Assembly: GCA_002840155.1 (NCBI GenBank)
Contig: PGZH01000012.1
Span: 204,179 to 268,178 of the forward strand
DNA from: Gammaproteobacteria bacterium HGW-Gammaproteobacteria-13
GTDB taxonomy: Bacteria > Pseudomonadota > Gammaproteobacteria > Pseudomonadales > Pseudomonadaceae
Reading direction: 5' to 3'
Length of the DNA stretch: 64,000 nt
In this document: positions 42,971-52,035 of the stretch, one piece after another
Layout: each line of letters starts with the position of its first letter
How positions within the stretch are numbered: the stretch's first letter is position 1
Notes under the pieces: model-generated
What the model was told of the DNA's origin: nothing
The model's database searches: none
The model's input: the letters and a program-made list of their open reading frames with translations, nothing else
Made by a program: the position numbers and the translations under genes

Positions 42971-43525
42971 TCAAGCAAGATCGACCCGCACCAGCGACAC
43001 CGGATAGCCCAAGCGCGCAGCAAACTCGTCGAGAAAGCTTTGCTTGAAGCCGGCATCCGCCCAGTTATTGAAGATAAAGCCCAGATTGGAAAAGCCACAG
43101 GGCTGCAGAAACAGAAAACCGTTGATGTCATCTTCATGGCCGCAGCGCGGGCAGGTGAAGTTATCGGTATGCCCCGGCATCCACTCCTCCAGGCTGTCGA
43201 ACAACGCCTCGCCCACTTCCTTGCGACACTTGGCACAGCCGGCTTCTTCGAGAAAGCCGCTGGTCGGGGTATAGATGCAGCGTTTGTAGATAATCTCCAG
43301 GCCATGCACCGCCTGGCCGAACGGCAACAGCTCAGGCCGCTCGACCACCCGCCGTGCGCCCTCGGCAATGCCATAGCCCATATGTTTGAAGGTACGCCCG
43401 CAGGTGCTTAGCTGCTCCTCGATGATGTTCTGCTTGACCAGCCAGCGCACGATCAACCGCGCCCGCGCCTCGTGGCCGGGAAAGCTGGAAATCTGCGGCA
43501 CGATGATCGCCTGCTGCTCACTCAT
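42971..43525 (-). CDS. Conserved zinc-ribbon protein of unknown function
   Basis: 184 residues, soluble. An N-terminal helical half (HEARARLIVRWLVKQNIIEE, TCGRTFKHMGYGIAEGARRV) leads into two CxxC knuckles, GCAKCRKEVG (near 100) and FTCPRCGHEDDINGF (near 130), a likely zinc ribbon. Related Pseudomonas proteins have sometimes been labelled sugar ABC transporter ATPase, but there is no P-loop or ABC signature here, so that name should not be used. Divergent from xseA. Confidence 0.6.
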   Translation of the reverse strand: MSEQQAIIVPQISSFPGHEARARLIVRWLVKQNIIEEQLSTCGRTFKHMGYGIAEGARRVVERPELLPFGQAVHGLEIIYKRCIYTPTSGFLEEAGCAKCRKEVGEALFDSLEEWMPGHTDNFTCPRCGHEDDINGFLFLQPCGFSNLGFIFNNWADAGFKQSFLDEFAARLGYPVSLVRVDLA

Positions 43526-43630
43526 AACGGGACTCGGTTTGCGCTAAAGGCGCGCAGCTTAATGGGCTCACGGCGACGGTCAAGACCAATCCGCTATGGC
43601 CGACAGAGCAAAGCCTTTATTATGCAGGCC

Positions 43631-45010
43631 ATGATCAAAGACCCCTTCCAACGCCTAAACCTCGACCGCGAGGTGCTCAGCGTCAGCCAACTGAACAACC
43701 GCGCACGCCTGCTGCTGGAAGATGTATTCGGCGGCATCTGGGTCGAGGGGGAAATCTCCAACCTGGCCAAGCCAGCGTCCGGGCATATCTATTTCACCCT
43801 TAAAGATAGTCAGGCCCAGGTGCGTTGCGCGCTGTTCCGGCAGAACGCTGCCAAGGTGCGTCAGGCGCTGCGTGATGGCCTGGCGGTCAAGGTGCGCGGC
43901 AAGGTCTCGTTGTTTGAAGGGCGAGGCGATTACCAGCTGATTCTCGATGCCGTGGAACCTGCCGGCGATGGCGAGCTGCGTCTGGCTTTTGAAGCGTTGA
44001 AGGAGAAACTCAGCGCCGAGGGGCTGTTCGCAACCGAGGCCAAAGTCGCCCTGCCGGCCCACCCGAAACGCATCGGCATTATCAGCTCGCCCACCGGCGC
44101 GGTGATCCGCGACATCATCAGCGTATTTCGCCGTCGCGCGCCGCAGGTCGAACTAACCCTGATCCCCACCGCCGTGCAAGGCCGTGAAGCCACCGCACAG
44201 ATCGTCCGCGCCCTTGTTGTGGCAGACCGCAAGGGCTTCGATGCGCTGATCCTGGCTCGCGGCGGCGGCTCACTGGAAGACCTCTGGTGTTTTAACGAAG
44301 AACCGGTGGCCCGCGCGATTGCCGCCTGCGTCACGCCCATCGTCAGCGCCGTAGGCCATGAGACCGATGTATCCATTGCCGATTTTGTCGCCGACGTGCG
44401 CGCACCAACACCTTCCGCTGCCGCCGAGCTACTGGCCCCCGACAGCAGCGAACTGGTGCAACGCCTGCACAATCTCAAGCGCCGCCTCAACCTGCGCATG
44501 CAGCACCGCCTGGAGCGCGAGCGTATGCGCCTGGAAGGGTTGCAGCGACGTTTGCGCCACCCCGGCGAACGCCTGCGCCAGCACGCCCAGCGCGTGGATG
44601 ACCTGGAGATGCGCCTGACCCGCGCTTTCGCACGCCAGCTGAATAGCCGCCGCGAACGCCTGAATCATCTGCAAACCCGCCTGCTCAGCCTGCACCCGGA
44701 ACGCAACCTCAAGCTGCTGGATCAACGCCTGCAAGCCCTGGCCGAACGCCTGCAACGCAGCATGCGCGAAAGCCTTAAACAACGCCGCCTGCAGCTACAA
44801 AGCCAAATGCACACCCTGCACGCAGTCAGCCCGCTGGCGACCCTGGGGCGTGGCTACAGCATCCTGCTCGATGAGCGCGGCCGCGCCATCCGCAACGCCG
44901 CAGACACCCAGCCCGGTCAGCGCCTGAAAGCACGTCTAAGCAATGGCGAGCTGGATGTGCGGGTCGAAGACAACCATGTGCAGCCGGTCACCCTCTCGCT
45001 GCTCGATTGA
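43631..45010 (+). CDS. xseA: Exodeoxyribonuclease VII large subunit
   Basis: 459 residues. OB-fold N-terminus (VSQLNNRARLLLEDVFGGIW, VEGEISNLAKPASGHIYFTL), catalytic core with RIGIISSPTGAVIRDIISVF, ILARGGGSLEDLWCFNEE and SAVGHETDVSIADFVADVRA, and a C-terminal coiled coil (residues ~290-420) ending LATLGRGYSILLDERG. Degrades single-stranded DNA with XseB, which is not in this window. ATG 43631 matches the MIKDPF start; an ATG nine bases upstream is also possible. Confidence 0.96.
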   Translation: MIKDPFQRLNLDREVLSVSQLNNRARLLLEDVFGGIWVEGEISNLAKPASGHIYFTLKDSQAQVRCALFRQNAAKVRQALRDGLAVKVRGKVSLFEGRGDYQLILDAVEPAGDGELRLAFEALKEKLSAEGLFATEAKVALPAHPKRIGIISSPTGAVIRDIISVFRRRAPQVELTLIPTAVQGREATAQIVRALVVADRKGFDALILARGGGSLEDLWCFNEEPVARAIAACVTPIVSAVGHETDVSIADFVADVRAPTPSAAAELLAPDSSELVQRLHNLKRRLNLRMQHRLERERMRLEGLQRRLRHPGERLRQHAQRVDDLEMRLTRAFARQLNSRRERLNHLQTRLLSLHPERNLKLLDQRLQALAERLQRSMRESLKQRRLQLQSQMHTLHAVSPLATLGRGYSILLDERGRAIRNAADTQPGQRLKARLSNGELDVRVEDNHVQPVTLSLLD

Positions 45011-45073
45011 CCTTTTCGATTTACCTTTTAAAGCGGTGGATAAGCTTCACGTTATCCACCCTACGGATACTCA

Positions 45074-45898
45074 ATGCGCCTGTTCACGCTTATCACCCTG
45101 TTCTGCCTCGCCCTGCCCGTCCACGCCGAAGGCTTTATCAGCCGACTGCTGAATAAACCCGTGCCCGGCGGCGTGGCCGTGGTGGATCTGGGGCCAGCGA
45201 GCAGCGCGCCCAGCGTGCGCTATCAGAACAAACCGGTGCTGGTGATTCACGAGGATCAGCAACGCTGGATCGCCATCGTTGGCATCCCGCTGAGCATCAA
45301 ACCGGGCAGCCAGCAGATCAGCGTCAACGGCAGCCAGACCCTGACCTTTCAGGTGGGCAGCAAGCATTACGTCGAACAGCGCATCACCATCAAGAACCAG
45401 CAGCAGGTCAACCCGAACGCGGCCAACCTCAAACGCATCGAGCGCGAACTGGCCGAACAGACCCGCGCCTATCAGCAGTTCAGCGCACGCCAACCGAGCA
45501 ATCTGTTGTTCGACAGGCCGGTCAACGGCCCGCTGTCGAGCCCCTTCGGCCTGCGCCGTTTTTTCAATGGCGAGGAGCGCAACCCGCACTCAGGGCTGGA
45601 CTTCGCGGCCAATAGCGGCACGCCGATCAAGGCTCCGGCCGCTGGCAAAGTGATTCTGATCGGCGACTACTTCTTCAATGGCAAAACCGTGTTTATCGAC
45701 CACGGCCAGGGCCTGATCAGCATGTTCTGCCACCTCTCGGCCATCGGCGTGAAAGTCGGCGATGAGCTGCCACGCGGCGGCGTACTCGGCAAAGTCGGCG
45801 CCACCGGCCGCGCCACCGGGCCGCACCTGCACTGGAACGTCAGCCTAAATGATGCGCGCGTCGATCCGGCGATTTTTATTGGCGCGTTCACGCCCTGA
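45074..45898 (+). CDS. M23 (LytM) family peptidoglycan endopeptidase
   Basis: 274 residues with a signal peptide (LITLFCLALPVHA). An N-terminal beta-rich domain (~25-130) is followed by the LytM domain (LSSPFGLRRFFNGEERNPHS then GLDFAANSGTPIKAPAAGKV, and GATGRATGPHLHWNVSLND), with the zinc ligands His and Asp of HSGLD and the HLHW histidines. Predicted Zn-dependent DD-endopeptidase in the periplasm. 63 bp after xseA. Confidence 0.92.
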   Translation: MRLFTLITLFCLALPVHAEGFISRLLNKPVPGGVAVVDLGPASSAPSVRYQNKPVLVIHEDQQRWIAIVGIPLSIKPGSQQISVNGSQTLTFQVGSKHYVEQRITIKNQQQVNPNAANLKRIERELAEQTRAYQQFSARQPSNLLFDRPVNGPLSSPFGLRRFFNGEERNPHSGLDFAANSGTPIKAPAAGKVILIGDYFFNGKTVFIDHGQGLISMFCHLSAIGVKVGDELPRGGVLGKVGATGRATGPHLHWNVSLNDARVDPAIFIGAFTP

Positions 45899-45927
45899 CC
45901 GTTCATCGACCTGGCTCCGCGAACATC

Positions 45928-45954
45928 TCAAGCCTTCTCAGCACATGCCGATTA
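45928..45954 (+). promoter_or_regulatory. Sigma-28 (FliA) promoter of the protease-flagellin gene
   Basis: TCAAGCCT (45928-45935), exactly 11 bases, then GCCGATTA (45947-45954). This matches the FliA pattern TAAAGTTT/TCAAG-N11-GCCGATAA and would start transcription about 40 bases before the ATG at 46003. It supports expression as a late flagellar gene. Confidence 0.8.
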
Positions 45955-46002
45955 CGTCTGTGACACCGGGTTTTCCGCCCGGTCGAGCGGGTACACACGT
46001 AG

Positions 46003-47679
46003 ATGCTGACGGTTAACACCAACATCTCGTCGTCGTTCACGCGCCGCCAATTGGAGAGCAATAGCACGGCACTCGGTACTTCGCTGCAGCGCCTGTCCAC
46101 CGGACAGCGCATCAACAGCGCCAAGGACGATGCCGCCGGGCTGCAAATCTCCAACCGTCTGACCTCGCAAGTGCGGGGGCTGAACGTGGCCACGCGCAAC
46201 GCCAACGACGGCATATCGCTGCTGCAGGTAGCGGAAGGCGCTTTGCAAAGCGTCACCGACGCCCTGCAGCGCATTCGCTCGCTCGGCTTGCAGGCCATGA
46301 ACGGTTCCAACGGTGCCAGTGAACGTGCCGCGCTTGATCAGGAAGCACAACAGCTGCTGCAGGAGATCAACCGGGTCAACGAAACCACGACCTTTGCCGG
46401 CCGCAAAGTATTTGATCAAGGCACCTTTTCGGTCCTGGGGGATCTCGACCAGCGGGCCGTACTCAATGCCTTAAAGGGCTTCTGGATCAGCGAAGGCGAG
46501 CAACGGGTGTTCGATGCCTTCGGCCTGACTGCCGATGGCGCTGAGCTGGAAATAACCTTTACCAATGACTCATCCAGCCAAACCCTGGCCTCGGTTTCTG
46601 GCACCTCCGGCGCTGGCGGGAAAATCTTTGATCAGGTACTCAATGTCAACCTGGCCTATTTCGATGCCTCCAGCCTGCCCAACGGCGGCAGCACACCGCA
46701 GTACACCGACAGGGTGATTGCCCACGAAATGGCCCACGCGGTCATGGGCCGCACCATGAACTTTGCCGGGCTACCCAGCTGGTTTATTGAAGGCAGCGCA
46801 GAAGCCTTGCAGGGTGCCGACGAGCGCCTGGCTGGAGACACCGCAGGCGGCACCAATACAGCCGCCATCCTGGCTGCATTTAACGCCGACGATGTCAGCG
46901 CCTCTGCCGGCTATTCAGGCGGCTACGCTGCCGTGCGCTATATGCACGAGGAAATCAAAGCGGCGGGCGGCAAAGGTATAAAAGACATCATGGGCTACCT
47001 GCAACAGAACAGCGGCTCGACCCTGGACCAGGCTTTGACCAACGCCAGCAAAGGAGCCTTTAGCAGCCTGGCCGACTTCAATACCCAGTTCAATGCCGAT
47101 GCGGCGACCTACGTTGCAGGACTAGACCTGAGCAACGCTGATACCGGGGCAATTGGCGGCTTCGATGCTGACGGTGGCAATGTGCTCACCGCCGAGAATG
47201 TGCTGCCCAATCAGGGGACTGGGCTCCCAGGCTCCAAAGGCTTCAAGCTGGTTGAGCCGGAGCTGTTCAATGCCAACGGTGTGGGCGGCAACACCATCAC
47301 CCAGTTCCAAGTCGGAGCCCAGGCCTATGAAACGATCCAAATCGGCTTCAGTGCATTCAGCGTCGATGCGATGGCCCTAAGTCGCCTAGACCTCAGTCAG
47401 ACACCTGGCCTTGCCGTCATGGACATTGATGATGCCCTGGCCTATATCGACCGCCAGCGCGGCTATATGGGTGCCCTGCAGAATCGCCTGGAAAGCACCA
47501 TCAACAATCTGCAAAGCATTGCCGAGAACGCCGCTGCCAGCCGCTCACGCATCCTCGACACCGATTTCGCGGCAGAAACCTCCAACCTGGTTTCTCGGCA
47601 GATCATTCAGCAGGCCGCGCAAAGCGTACTTGCCCAGGCCAATCAACGGCCGCAAGCCGTGCTAAGCCTGCTCGGTTAA
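46003..47679 (+). CDS. Proteolytic flagellin (flagellinolysin-type)
   Basis: 558 residues. Residues 1-~140 are a normal flagellin N-terminus ([60 protein letters not shown]) and ~480-558 a normal C-terminus ([33 protein letters not shown]). The variable middle holds a metallopeptidase: HEMAH (241-245) with Glu242 catalytic and a third ligand Glu263 in FIEGSAEAL, the HExxH-(18)-E gluzincin layout. Flagellinolysins, first described from Clostridium, carry such a domain on the filament surface; this looks like the same class. It has its own FliA promoter and no flagellar neighbours. Expected to build or join filaments displaying protease. Proteolytic activity is inference. Confidence 0.9.
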   Translation: MLTVNTNISSSFTRRQLESNSTALGTSLQRLSTGQRINSAKDDAAGLQISNRLTSQVRGLNVATRNANDGISLLQVAEGALQSVTDALQRIRSLGLQAMNGSNGASERAALDQEAQQLLQEINRVNETTTFAGRKVFDQGTFSVLGDLDQRAVLNALKGFWISEGEQRVFDAFGLTADGAELEITFTNDSSSQTLASVSGTSGAGGKIFDQVLNVNLAYFDASSLPNGGSTPQYTDRVIAHEMAHAVMGRTMNFAGLPSWFIEGSAEALQGADERLAGDTAGGTNTAAILAAFNADDVSASAGYSGGYAAVRYMHEEIKAAGGKGIKDIMGYLQQNSGSTLDQALTNASKGAFSSLADFNTQFNADAATYVAGLDLSNADTGAIGGFDADGGNVLTAENVLPNQGTGLPGSKGFKLVEPELFNANGVGGNTITQFQVGAQAYETIQIGFSAFSVDAMALSRLDLSQTPGLAVMDIDDALAYIDRQRGYMGALQNRLESTINNLQSIAENAAASRSRILDTDFAAETSNLVSRQIIQQAAQSVLAQANQRPQAVLSLLG

Positions 47680-47811
47680 GCGCTCGCAATCGCCGCTACA
47701 TATTCGCCACATCACCGCAAAAAAAACCCAAAAAACCCTTAAACAAGCAATCATAAAGCGTTTTTTTATCAATGCTTGCACGCTTTACCCTCGCTGGTTA
47801 GGGTTGACGCC

Positions 47812-47889
47812 ATGCACACTAATCACACTCTTATTCTGCTGCGCCAACACGCCAACCTCTGCTTGGTCAGCCAGCGACTGCGTGGCTAA
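47812..47889 (+). CDS. Putative leader peptide of leuA
   Basis: A 25-codon frame (MHTNHTLILLRQHANLCLVS, then QRLRG, stop) with six Leu, 157 bp before leuA and just downstream of a possible promoter (TTGCAC at 47776, TTAGGG). GCGTGG (47880-47885) and CCACGC (47899-47904) form a hairpin that overlaps the end of the frame, followed by a T-rich TTAATTTTT. Resembles leucine attenuation leaders; not confirmed by comparison. Confidence 0.5.
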   Translation: MHTNHTLILLRQHANLCLVSQRLRG

Positions 47890-47919
47890 TTCTTACGCCC
47901 ACGCCCTGCCTTAATTTTT
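47880..47919 (+). terminator. Weak hairpin and T-run after the leuA leader (possible attenuator)
   Basis: Six-bp stem GCGTGG/CCACGC with a 13-base loop holding the leader stop codon; TTAATTTTT begins seven bases after. The stem is short, so termination is uncertain. Confidence 0.35.
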
Positions 47920-47968
47920 CAAATTCCGCCCGGCTCGCCGATTGCCGCCGCGCTAAAAGGATTACCCC

Positions 47969-49639
47969 ATGAGCATGCTTAAAGACCCATCCAGCAAGTA
48001 CCGCCCGTTCACCCAGATCCAGATTCCGGATCGGACCTGGCCGGACAAGATCATCGACAAGGCGCCAATCTGGCTGTCCACCGACCTGCGCGATGGCAAC
48101 CAGTCGCTGATCGAGCCAATGGATGCCGAGAAGAAGATGCGCTTCTTCAAGTGCCTGCTGGCCGTGGGTTTGAAGGAAATCGAAGTGGGCTTCCCGTCCG
48201 CCTCGCAGACCGATTTCGACTTCGTCCGCGAGCTGATTGAAGGTGGCCATATCCCAGACGACGTGACCATTCAGGTGCTGACCCAGGCCCGTGACGACCT
48301 TATCGAACGCACTTTCGAGTCGCTGAAAGGCGCGAAGAAAGCCATCGTTCACTACTACAACGCCTGCGCGCCGAGCTTTCGCAAGATCGTTTTCAACCAG
48401 GACAAGGCCGGCGTCAAAGCCATCGCCGTGGCCGCCGGCACCACCATCAAGCGCCTGGCCGACGCCGCGCCGGAAACCCAGTGGGGCTTCGAGTATTCGC
48501 CGGAAGTGTTCAGCTCCACCGAAATCGATTTCGCCGTCGAGGTGTGCAACGCGGTAATCGAGGTGTTCCAGCCGACCCAGGCGAACAAGCTGATCCTCAA
48601 CCTGCCGGCGACTATTGAGTGCGCCACGCCAAACAACTACGCCGACCAGATCGAGTGGTTCGGCCGCCATATCGACCAGCGCGACAGCGTGCTGATCAGC
48701 GTGCACACCCACAATGACCGTGGCACCGGCGTGGCGGCCTCCGAGTTGGCCGTGATGGCGGGCGCGGATCGCGTCGAAGGCTGTCTGTTCGGCAATGGCG
48801 AGCGCACCGGCAACGTCTGCCTGGTGACCCTGGCGCTGAACCTCTACACCCAGGGCGTCGACCCACAACTGGATTTTTCCGATATCGACACCGTGCGCAA
48901 GGTGGTCGAGGACTGCAACCAGATCCCAGTGCACCCACGCCATCCGTACGTCGGCGACCTGGTCCACACCGCCTTCTCCGGCTCGCACCAGGATGCGATT
49001 CGCAAGGGCTTCGCCCAGCAGAAGAGCGACGCCGTCTGGGAAGTGCCGTACCTGCCAATCGACCCAGCTGATATCGGCCGCGATTACGAGGCGGTAATCC
49101 GCGTCAACAGCCAGTCCGGCAAGGGCGGTATCACCTTCCTGCTGGAGCAGGAATACGGCATCAACCTGCCGCGCCGTATGCAGATCGAGTTCAGCCAGGT
49201 GGTGCAGAAGGAAACCGACCGCCTCGGCCTGGAGATGAGCGCCGCGCAGATCTATCAGCTGCTGGAGCGCGAATACCTGCAAGCCACTGCTCCCTATGCG
49301 CTGAAAGGCCATCGCCTGCAGGAAGAAAACGGTACCAGCGCGGTCGATGTCGAAGTCATCAATGCTGGCGAAACCCAGCACTGGCGCGGCATCGGCAAAG
49401 GCCCGCTGGAAGCCCTGGTCGCCGGCCTGCCGGTGGCCGTGGAGATCATGGACTACAGCGAACACGCCATCGGCGCCGGCACCAATGCCAAGGCGGCGGC
49501 CTATATCGAGCTGCGGGTTAACGGCGGCCGCGCGCTGCATGGCGTCGGCATCGATGAAAACCTAACTACCGCGAGCTTCCGCGCGCTGTTTAGCGCGCTC
49601 AATCGGGCTCTCGCTCAGACCGCCGAGCAAGCGGCCTGA
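47969..49639 (+). CDS. leuA: 2-isopropylmalate synthase
   Basis: 556 residues; condenses acetyl-CoA with 2-ketoisovalerate, the first step to leucine. Metal and substrate site at [57 protein letters not shown]-terminal regulatory (LeuA dimer) domain from ~430. AAAAGG lies 8 bases before ATG 47969. Preceded by a putative leader peptide. Confidence 0.97.
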   Translation: MSMLKDPSSKYRPFTQIQIPDRTWPDKIIDKAPIWLSTDLRDGNQSLIEPMDAEKKMRFFKCLLAVGLKEIEVGFPSASQTDFDFVRELIEGGHIPDDVTIQVLTQARDDLIERTFESLKGAKKAIVHYYNACAPSFRKIVFNQDKAGVKAIAVAAGTTIKRLADAAPETQWGFEYSPEVFSSTEIDFAVEVCNAVIEVFQPTQANKLILNLPATIECATPNNYADQIEWFGRHIDQRDSVLISVHTHNDRGTGVAASELAVMAGADRVEGCLFGNGERTGNVCLVTLALNLYTQGVDPQLDFSDIDTVRKVVEDCNQIPVHPRHPYVGDLVHTAFSGSHQDAIRKGFAQQKSDAVWEVPYLPIDPADIGRDYEAVIRVNSQSGKGGITFLLEQEYGINLPRRMQIEFSQVVQKETDRLGLEMSAAQIYQLLEREYLQATAPYALKGHRLQEENGTSAVDVEVINAGETQHWRGIGKGPLEALVAGLPVAVEIMDYSEHAIGAGTNAKAAAYIELRVNGGRALHGVGIDENLTTASFRALFSALNRALAQTAEQAA

Positions 49640-49654
49640 TAACAGCGCGAGCAG

Positions 49655-50722
49655 TCAGGTAGCTGACGGCTCGTTCGCCAGGTAACGCGCTGTAGCCTGC
49701 AACGCCTGGTCGATATCCGGCCACTGCAATTGATGGCGCTGCGCCAAAGCCTGGGCCGCGCCGGTATCGAAGCGAGTGGTCTGGATAAAATCCAGCGACT
49801 CGGCATCAGTACGCAGTAATCGCGGCACACCCGGAATCTTCAGCAACGCCCGCAACAAAGGAATCGGCATATGCCGATTCGGCGCACTGACGCCCAGCGT
49901 CTGCGCCAATTGCTGCAGCATGCCCTGCAGGTTTGGCGTCGCGGCATCCAGGGCGAGAATCTCCTGCCCAGCCTGCTGCCCATCAAAGGCCGCGGCCACG
50001 ATCAGCTCGGCAAGAAAATCCACACTGACCAGCGGCAACCAATGCGCGGTCGAGCCTGGAATCGCACTGAGCCGGCCGCCTGCCAGATTGCCGATCAGTC
50101 CAGCCAGCGGCTGCGCTGGCAGAATATGCCCACTGCGGCTATGACCGCACAAAGTAGCCGGGTGCACCACCGTCAGTGGCGCCTGCAACTCAGCCATGCG
50201 CGCGTGCACGCGAAAATGCGCCTCCAGCTTGCTGCCCTCGTACGCCCCGGTGCGTTGATAAACATTGTCCCAATCGGTGCGCTCTGGCCGCTGCAGGTCA
50301 ATGCCGATGAGCTGCAGATGCCCATGATTGGCCAGCATAAAGCCGCCCACCATCAGCAGCCGGCTGCCTTGCTGCGCAGCCAGTTCAGCCACCGCCAACG
50401 CGCCCTCGACATTGACCTGGCGTGCCTGCTCGGCAGCCAGCCCCCAGGCGAACTGCGCGCCCAGGTGGAACACCACGTCAGGCTGACGCACCTGCTCACG
50501 GGCAGAAGCATCCAGCCCCAGGCCAGCCCGTCCGAGGTCACCCGCCACAGCCGTCAGCAGCTCACCGCAGCCGCCCAATCGCTCAATCTGTGCACGCAAG
50601 GCCGGCAAGGCTTGCGGCTGGCGCATCAGCAGCGTCGCCGAGTGGCCCTGACGAGTTAGGAGCGCCAGAAGATGCTGACCAATAAAGCCGCTGCCACCGG
50701 TTACCAAACAGTGTTTATTCAT
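49655..50722 (-). CDS. NAD(P)-dependent epimerase/dehydratase (extended SDR)
   Basis: 355 residues. N-terminal Rossmann motif LVTGGSGFIGQHLLALL, the catalytic Tyr/Lys pair replaced in part by TGAYEGSKLEAH (YxxxK-like, Tyr and Lys present with the usual spacing) and a C-terminal substrate domain. Substrate unknown. ATG 50722; it diverges from a MerR regulator across a 76-bp region that carries a MerR-style dyad, so the regulator likely controls this gene. Confidence 0.82.
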   Translation of the reverse strand: MNKHCLVTGGSGFIGQHLLALLTRQGHSATLLMRQPQALPALRAQIERLGGCGELLTAVAGDLGRAGLGLDASAREQVRQPDVVFHLGAQFAWGLAAEQARQVNVEGALAVAELAAQQGSRLLMVGGFMLANHGHLQLIGIDLQRPERTDWDNVYQRTGAYEGSKLEAHFRVHARMAELQAPLTVVHPATLCGHSRSGHILPAQPLAGLIGNLAGGRLSAIPGSTAHWLPLVSVDFLAELIVAAAFDGQQAGQEILALDAATPNLQGMLQQLAQTLGVSAPNRHMPIPLLRALLKIPGVPRLLRTDAESLDFIQTTRFDTGAAQALAQRHQLQWPDIDQALQATARYLANEPSAT

Positions 50723-50756
50723 GATCAATCCACCCGAGTCATTAGTGACCCGAGCA

Positions 50757-50787
50757 GGCTAAACTGTCGAGCACACTCTACAGTCAA
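50757..50787 (-). promoter_or_regulatory. MerR-type operator/promoter for the SDR gene
   Basis: CTGTCGAGCA-CACTCTACAG (50764-50783) is an imperfect dyad. On the minus strand TTGACT (50782-50787) and TTAGCC (50757-50762) lie 19 bp apart, the long spacer typical of MerR-activated promoters, with the dyad between them. Confidence 0.6.
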
Positions 50788-50798
50788 GCGGAATTTGC

Positions 50799-51185
50799 AT
50801 GCGTATTGGTGAACTGGAAAAACGCAGCGGCGCCAGCCGTCACACCCTGCGTTATTACGAAATCCTGGGGCTGATCAGCGCTCTGCGGCACGACAACAAT
50901 TACCGCGAATACAGCCAGCAAACGCTCAATGATCTTGGGTTTATCCAGCAAGCGCAGGGGATGGGCTTTTCCCTCGGCGAGATCGGCGAAATCCTCAAGG
51001 CCCGGCGCGAGCAACAGCTGGACTGCGCTCAGGGCGCCGCGCTGGTCAGCCGCAAGCTGATGGAGGTGGAACAGAAGATTGCCGACCTGCAGCAACTGCG
51101 CGACTTTCTATGTAGCGAGAAGCTGCGCCTGGAAGCCAGTGCTGCCGAACAGGCGGCTATACGGACGACTCTGGCGGCGCGCTAA
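50799..51185 (+). CDS. MerR-family transcriptional regulator
   Basis: 128 residues. N-terminal winged helix MRIGELEKRSGASRHTLRYY followed by EILGLISALRHDNNYREYS, then the dimerisation coiled coil (ALVSRKLMEVEQKIADLQQL). Two Cys (near 74 and 106) are not in a metal-site arrangement I recognise. Binds the dyad upstream by inference; inducer unknown. Confidence 0.9.
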   Translation: MRIGELEKRSGASRHTLRYYEILGLISALRHDNNYREYSQQTLNDLGFIQQAQGMGFSLGEIGEILKARREQQLDCAQGAALVSRKLMEVEQKIADLQQLRDFLCSEKLRLEASAAEQAAIRTTLAAR

Positions 51186-51270
51186 ATCAACCCGGCTATC
51201 AGACCAAGCGCACGGCGAGCGCACGAGCGACATCTACACTAAAAGCTATGGATTGCAGGAGTACCTGACC

Positions 51271-52026
51271 ATGCGTTCACTGACACACTGGATGTGCACC
51301 CTCACCCTGCCACTGCTGCTCGCCTGCAATGCTAATAGCCTGGCGGCCACCGTGGTCATGGCCTTCGGTGAAAAGATCCCGCCCTTCTGTTTCCCGGAAA
51401 GCGACAGCGGTATCGAGCTGGAAGTGATTGGCGAAGCCCTGGCGTTTCGCGGCCACACACTCGAACCTCGCTACTTTCCTCTGGCCCGCGTGCCACTGGC
51501 GTTTCGCAAAGGTGAAGTGAATGCAGCCATGACCGACCTGGGTCAGGACCTTGCCGCAGTCGGTGGTCACTACGGCAACCCGGCGGTGATCTACTCCAAC
51601 GTGTTTGTCAGCCTGCAAGGCCGGCGCTTCGACATCCAGAAGCCTGAAGACCTCAAGGGCCTTAGCGTGGTGGCCTTCCAGGGCGCGGCCCAACGCTATC
51701 CCGAATGGCTGGCCGCCAGCCAGAAAGATGGTTTGTACTTCGAGCAAAACAATCAGGAACTACAGGTGCTGGGCCTGAACAAGGGCCGCTACGATCTGGT
51801 GCTGAGTGATCGCAGCATCTATCGCTACTTCGAACTGCTGCTCGAACGCACCACCCTGTTCAAGGCCAAGAGCATTGCCATGCACCAGTTTGTCGAGGAA
51901 GACCCGCAGAACTACCGACCCGTATTTCGCGACCCGCAGATCCGCGACGACTTCAATTCCGGCCTCGCCCAGCTCAAAGCCAGCGGGCGTTACCAGGCGA
52001 TTTACGACCACTACCTAAAGCAGTGA
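51271..52026 (+). CDS. Periplasmic solute-binding protein (family 3-like)
   Basis: 251 residues with signal peptide (MRSLTHWMCTLTLPLLLACN, cleavage near SLA-A). Mature part: VVMAFGEKIPPFCFPESDSG, LARVPLAFRKGEVNAAMTDL, FDIQKPEDLKGLSVVAFQGA then AQRYPEWL, QLKASGRYQAIYDHYLKQ. Resembles the other binding protein at 2242-2976 and lacks ABC transporter partners nearby. GGAG lies about 10 bases before the ATG. Confidence 0.75.
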   Translation: MRSLTHWMCTLTLPLLLACNANSLAATVVMAFGEKIPPFCFPESDSGIELEVIGEALAFRGHTLEPRYFPLARVPLAFRKGEVNAAMTDLGQDLAAVGGHYGNPAVIYSNVFVSLQGRRFDIQKPEDLKGLSVVAFQGAAQRYPEWLAASQKDGLYFEQNNQELQVLGLNKGRYDLVLSDRSIYRYFELLLERTTLFKAKSIAMHQFVEEDPQNYRPVFRDPQIRDDFNSGLAQLKASGRYQAIYDHYLKQ

Positions 52027-52035
52027 AGTCGCCCA

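Noticed and set aside
47867-49540. 557-codon minus-strand frame opposite leuA
   Set aside because: Antisense to a complete leuA with conserved motifs.
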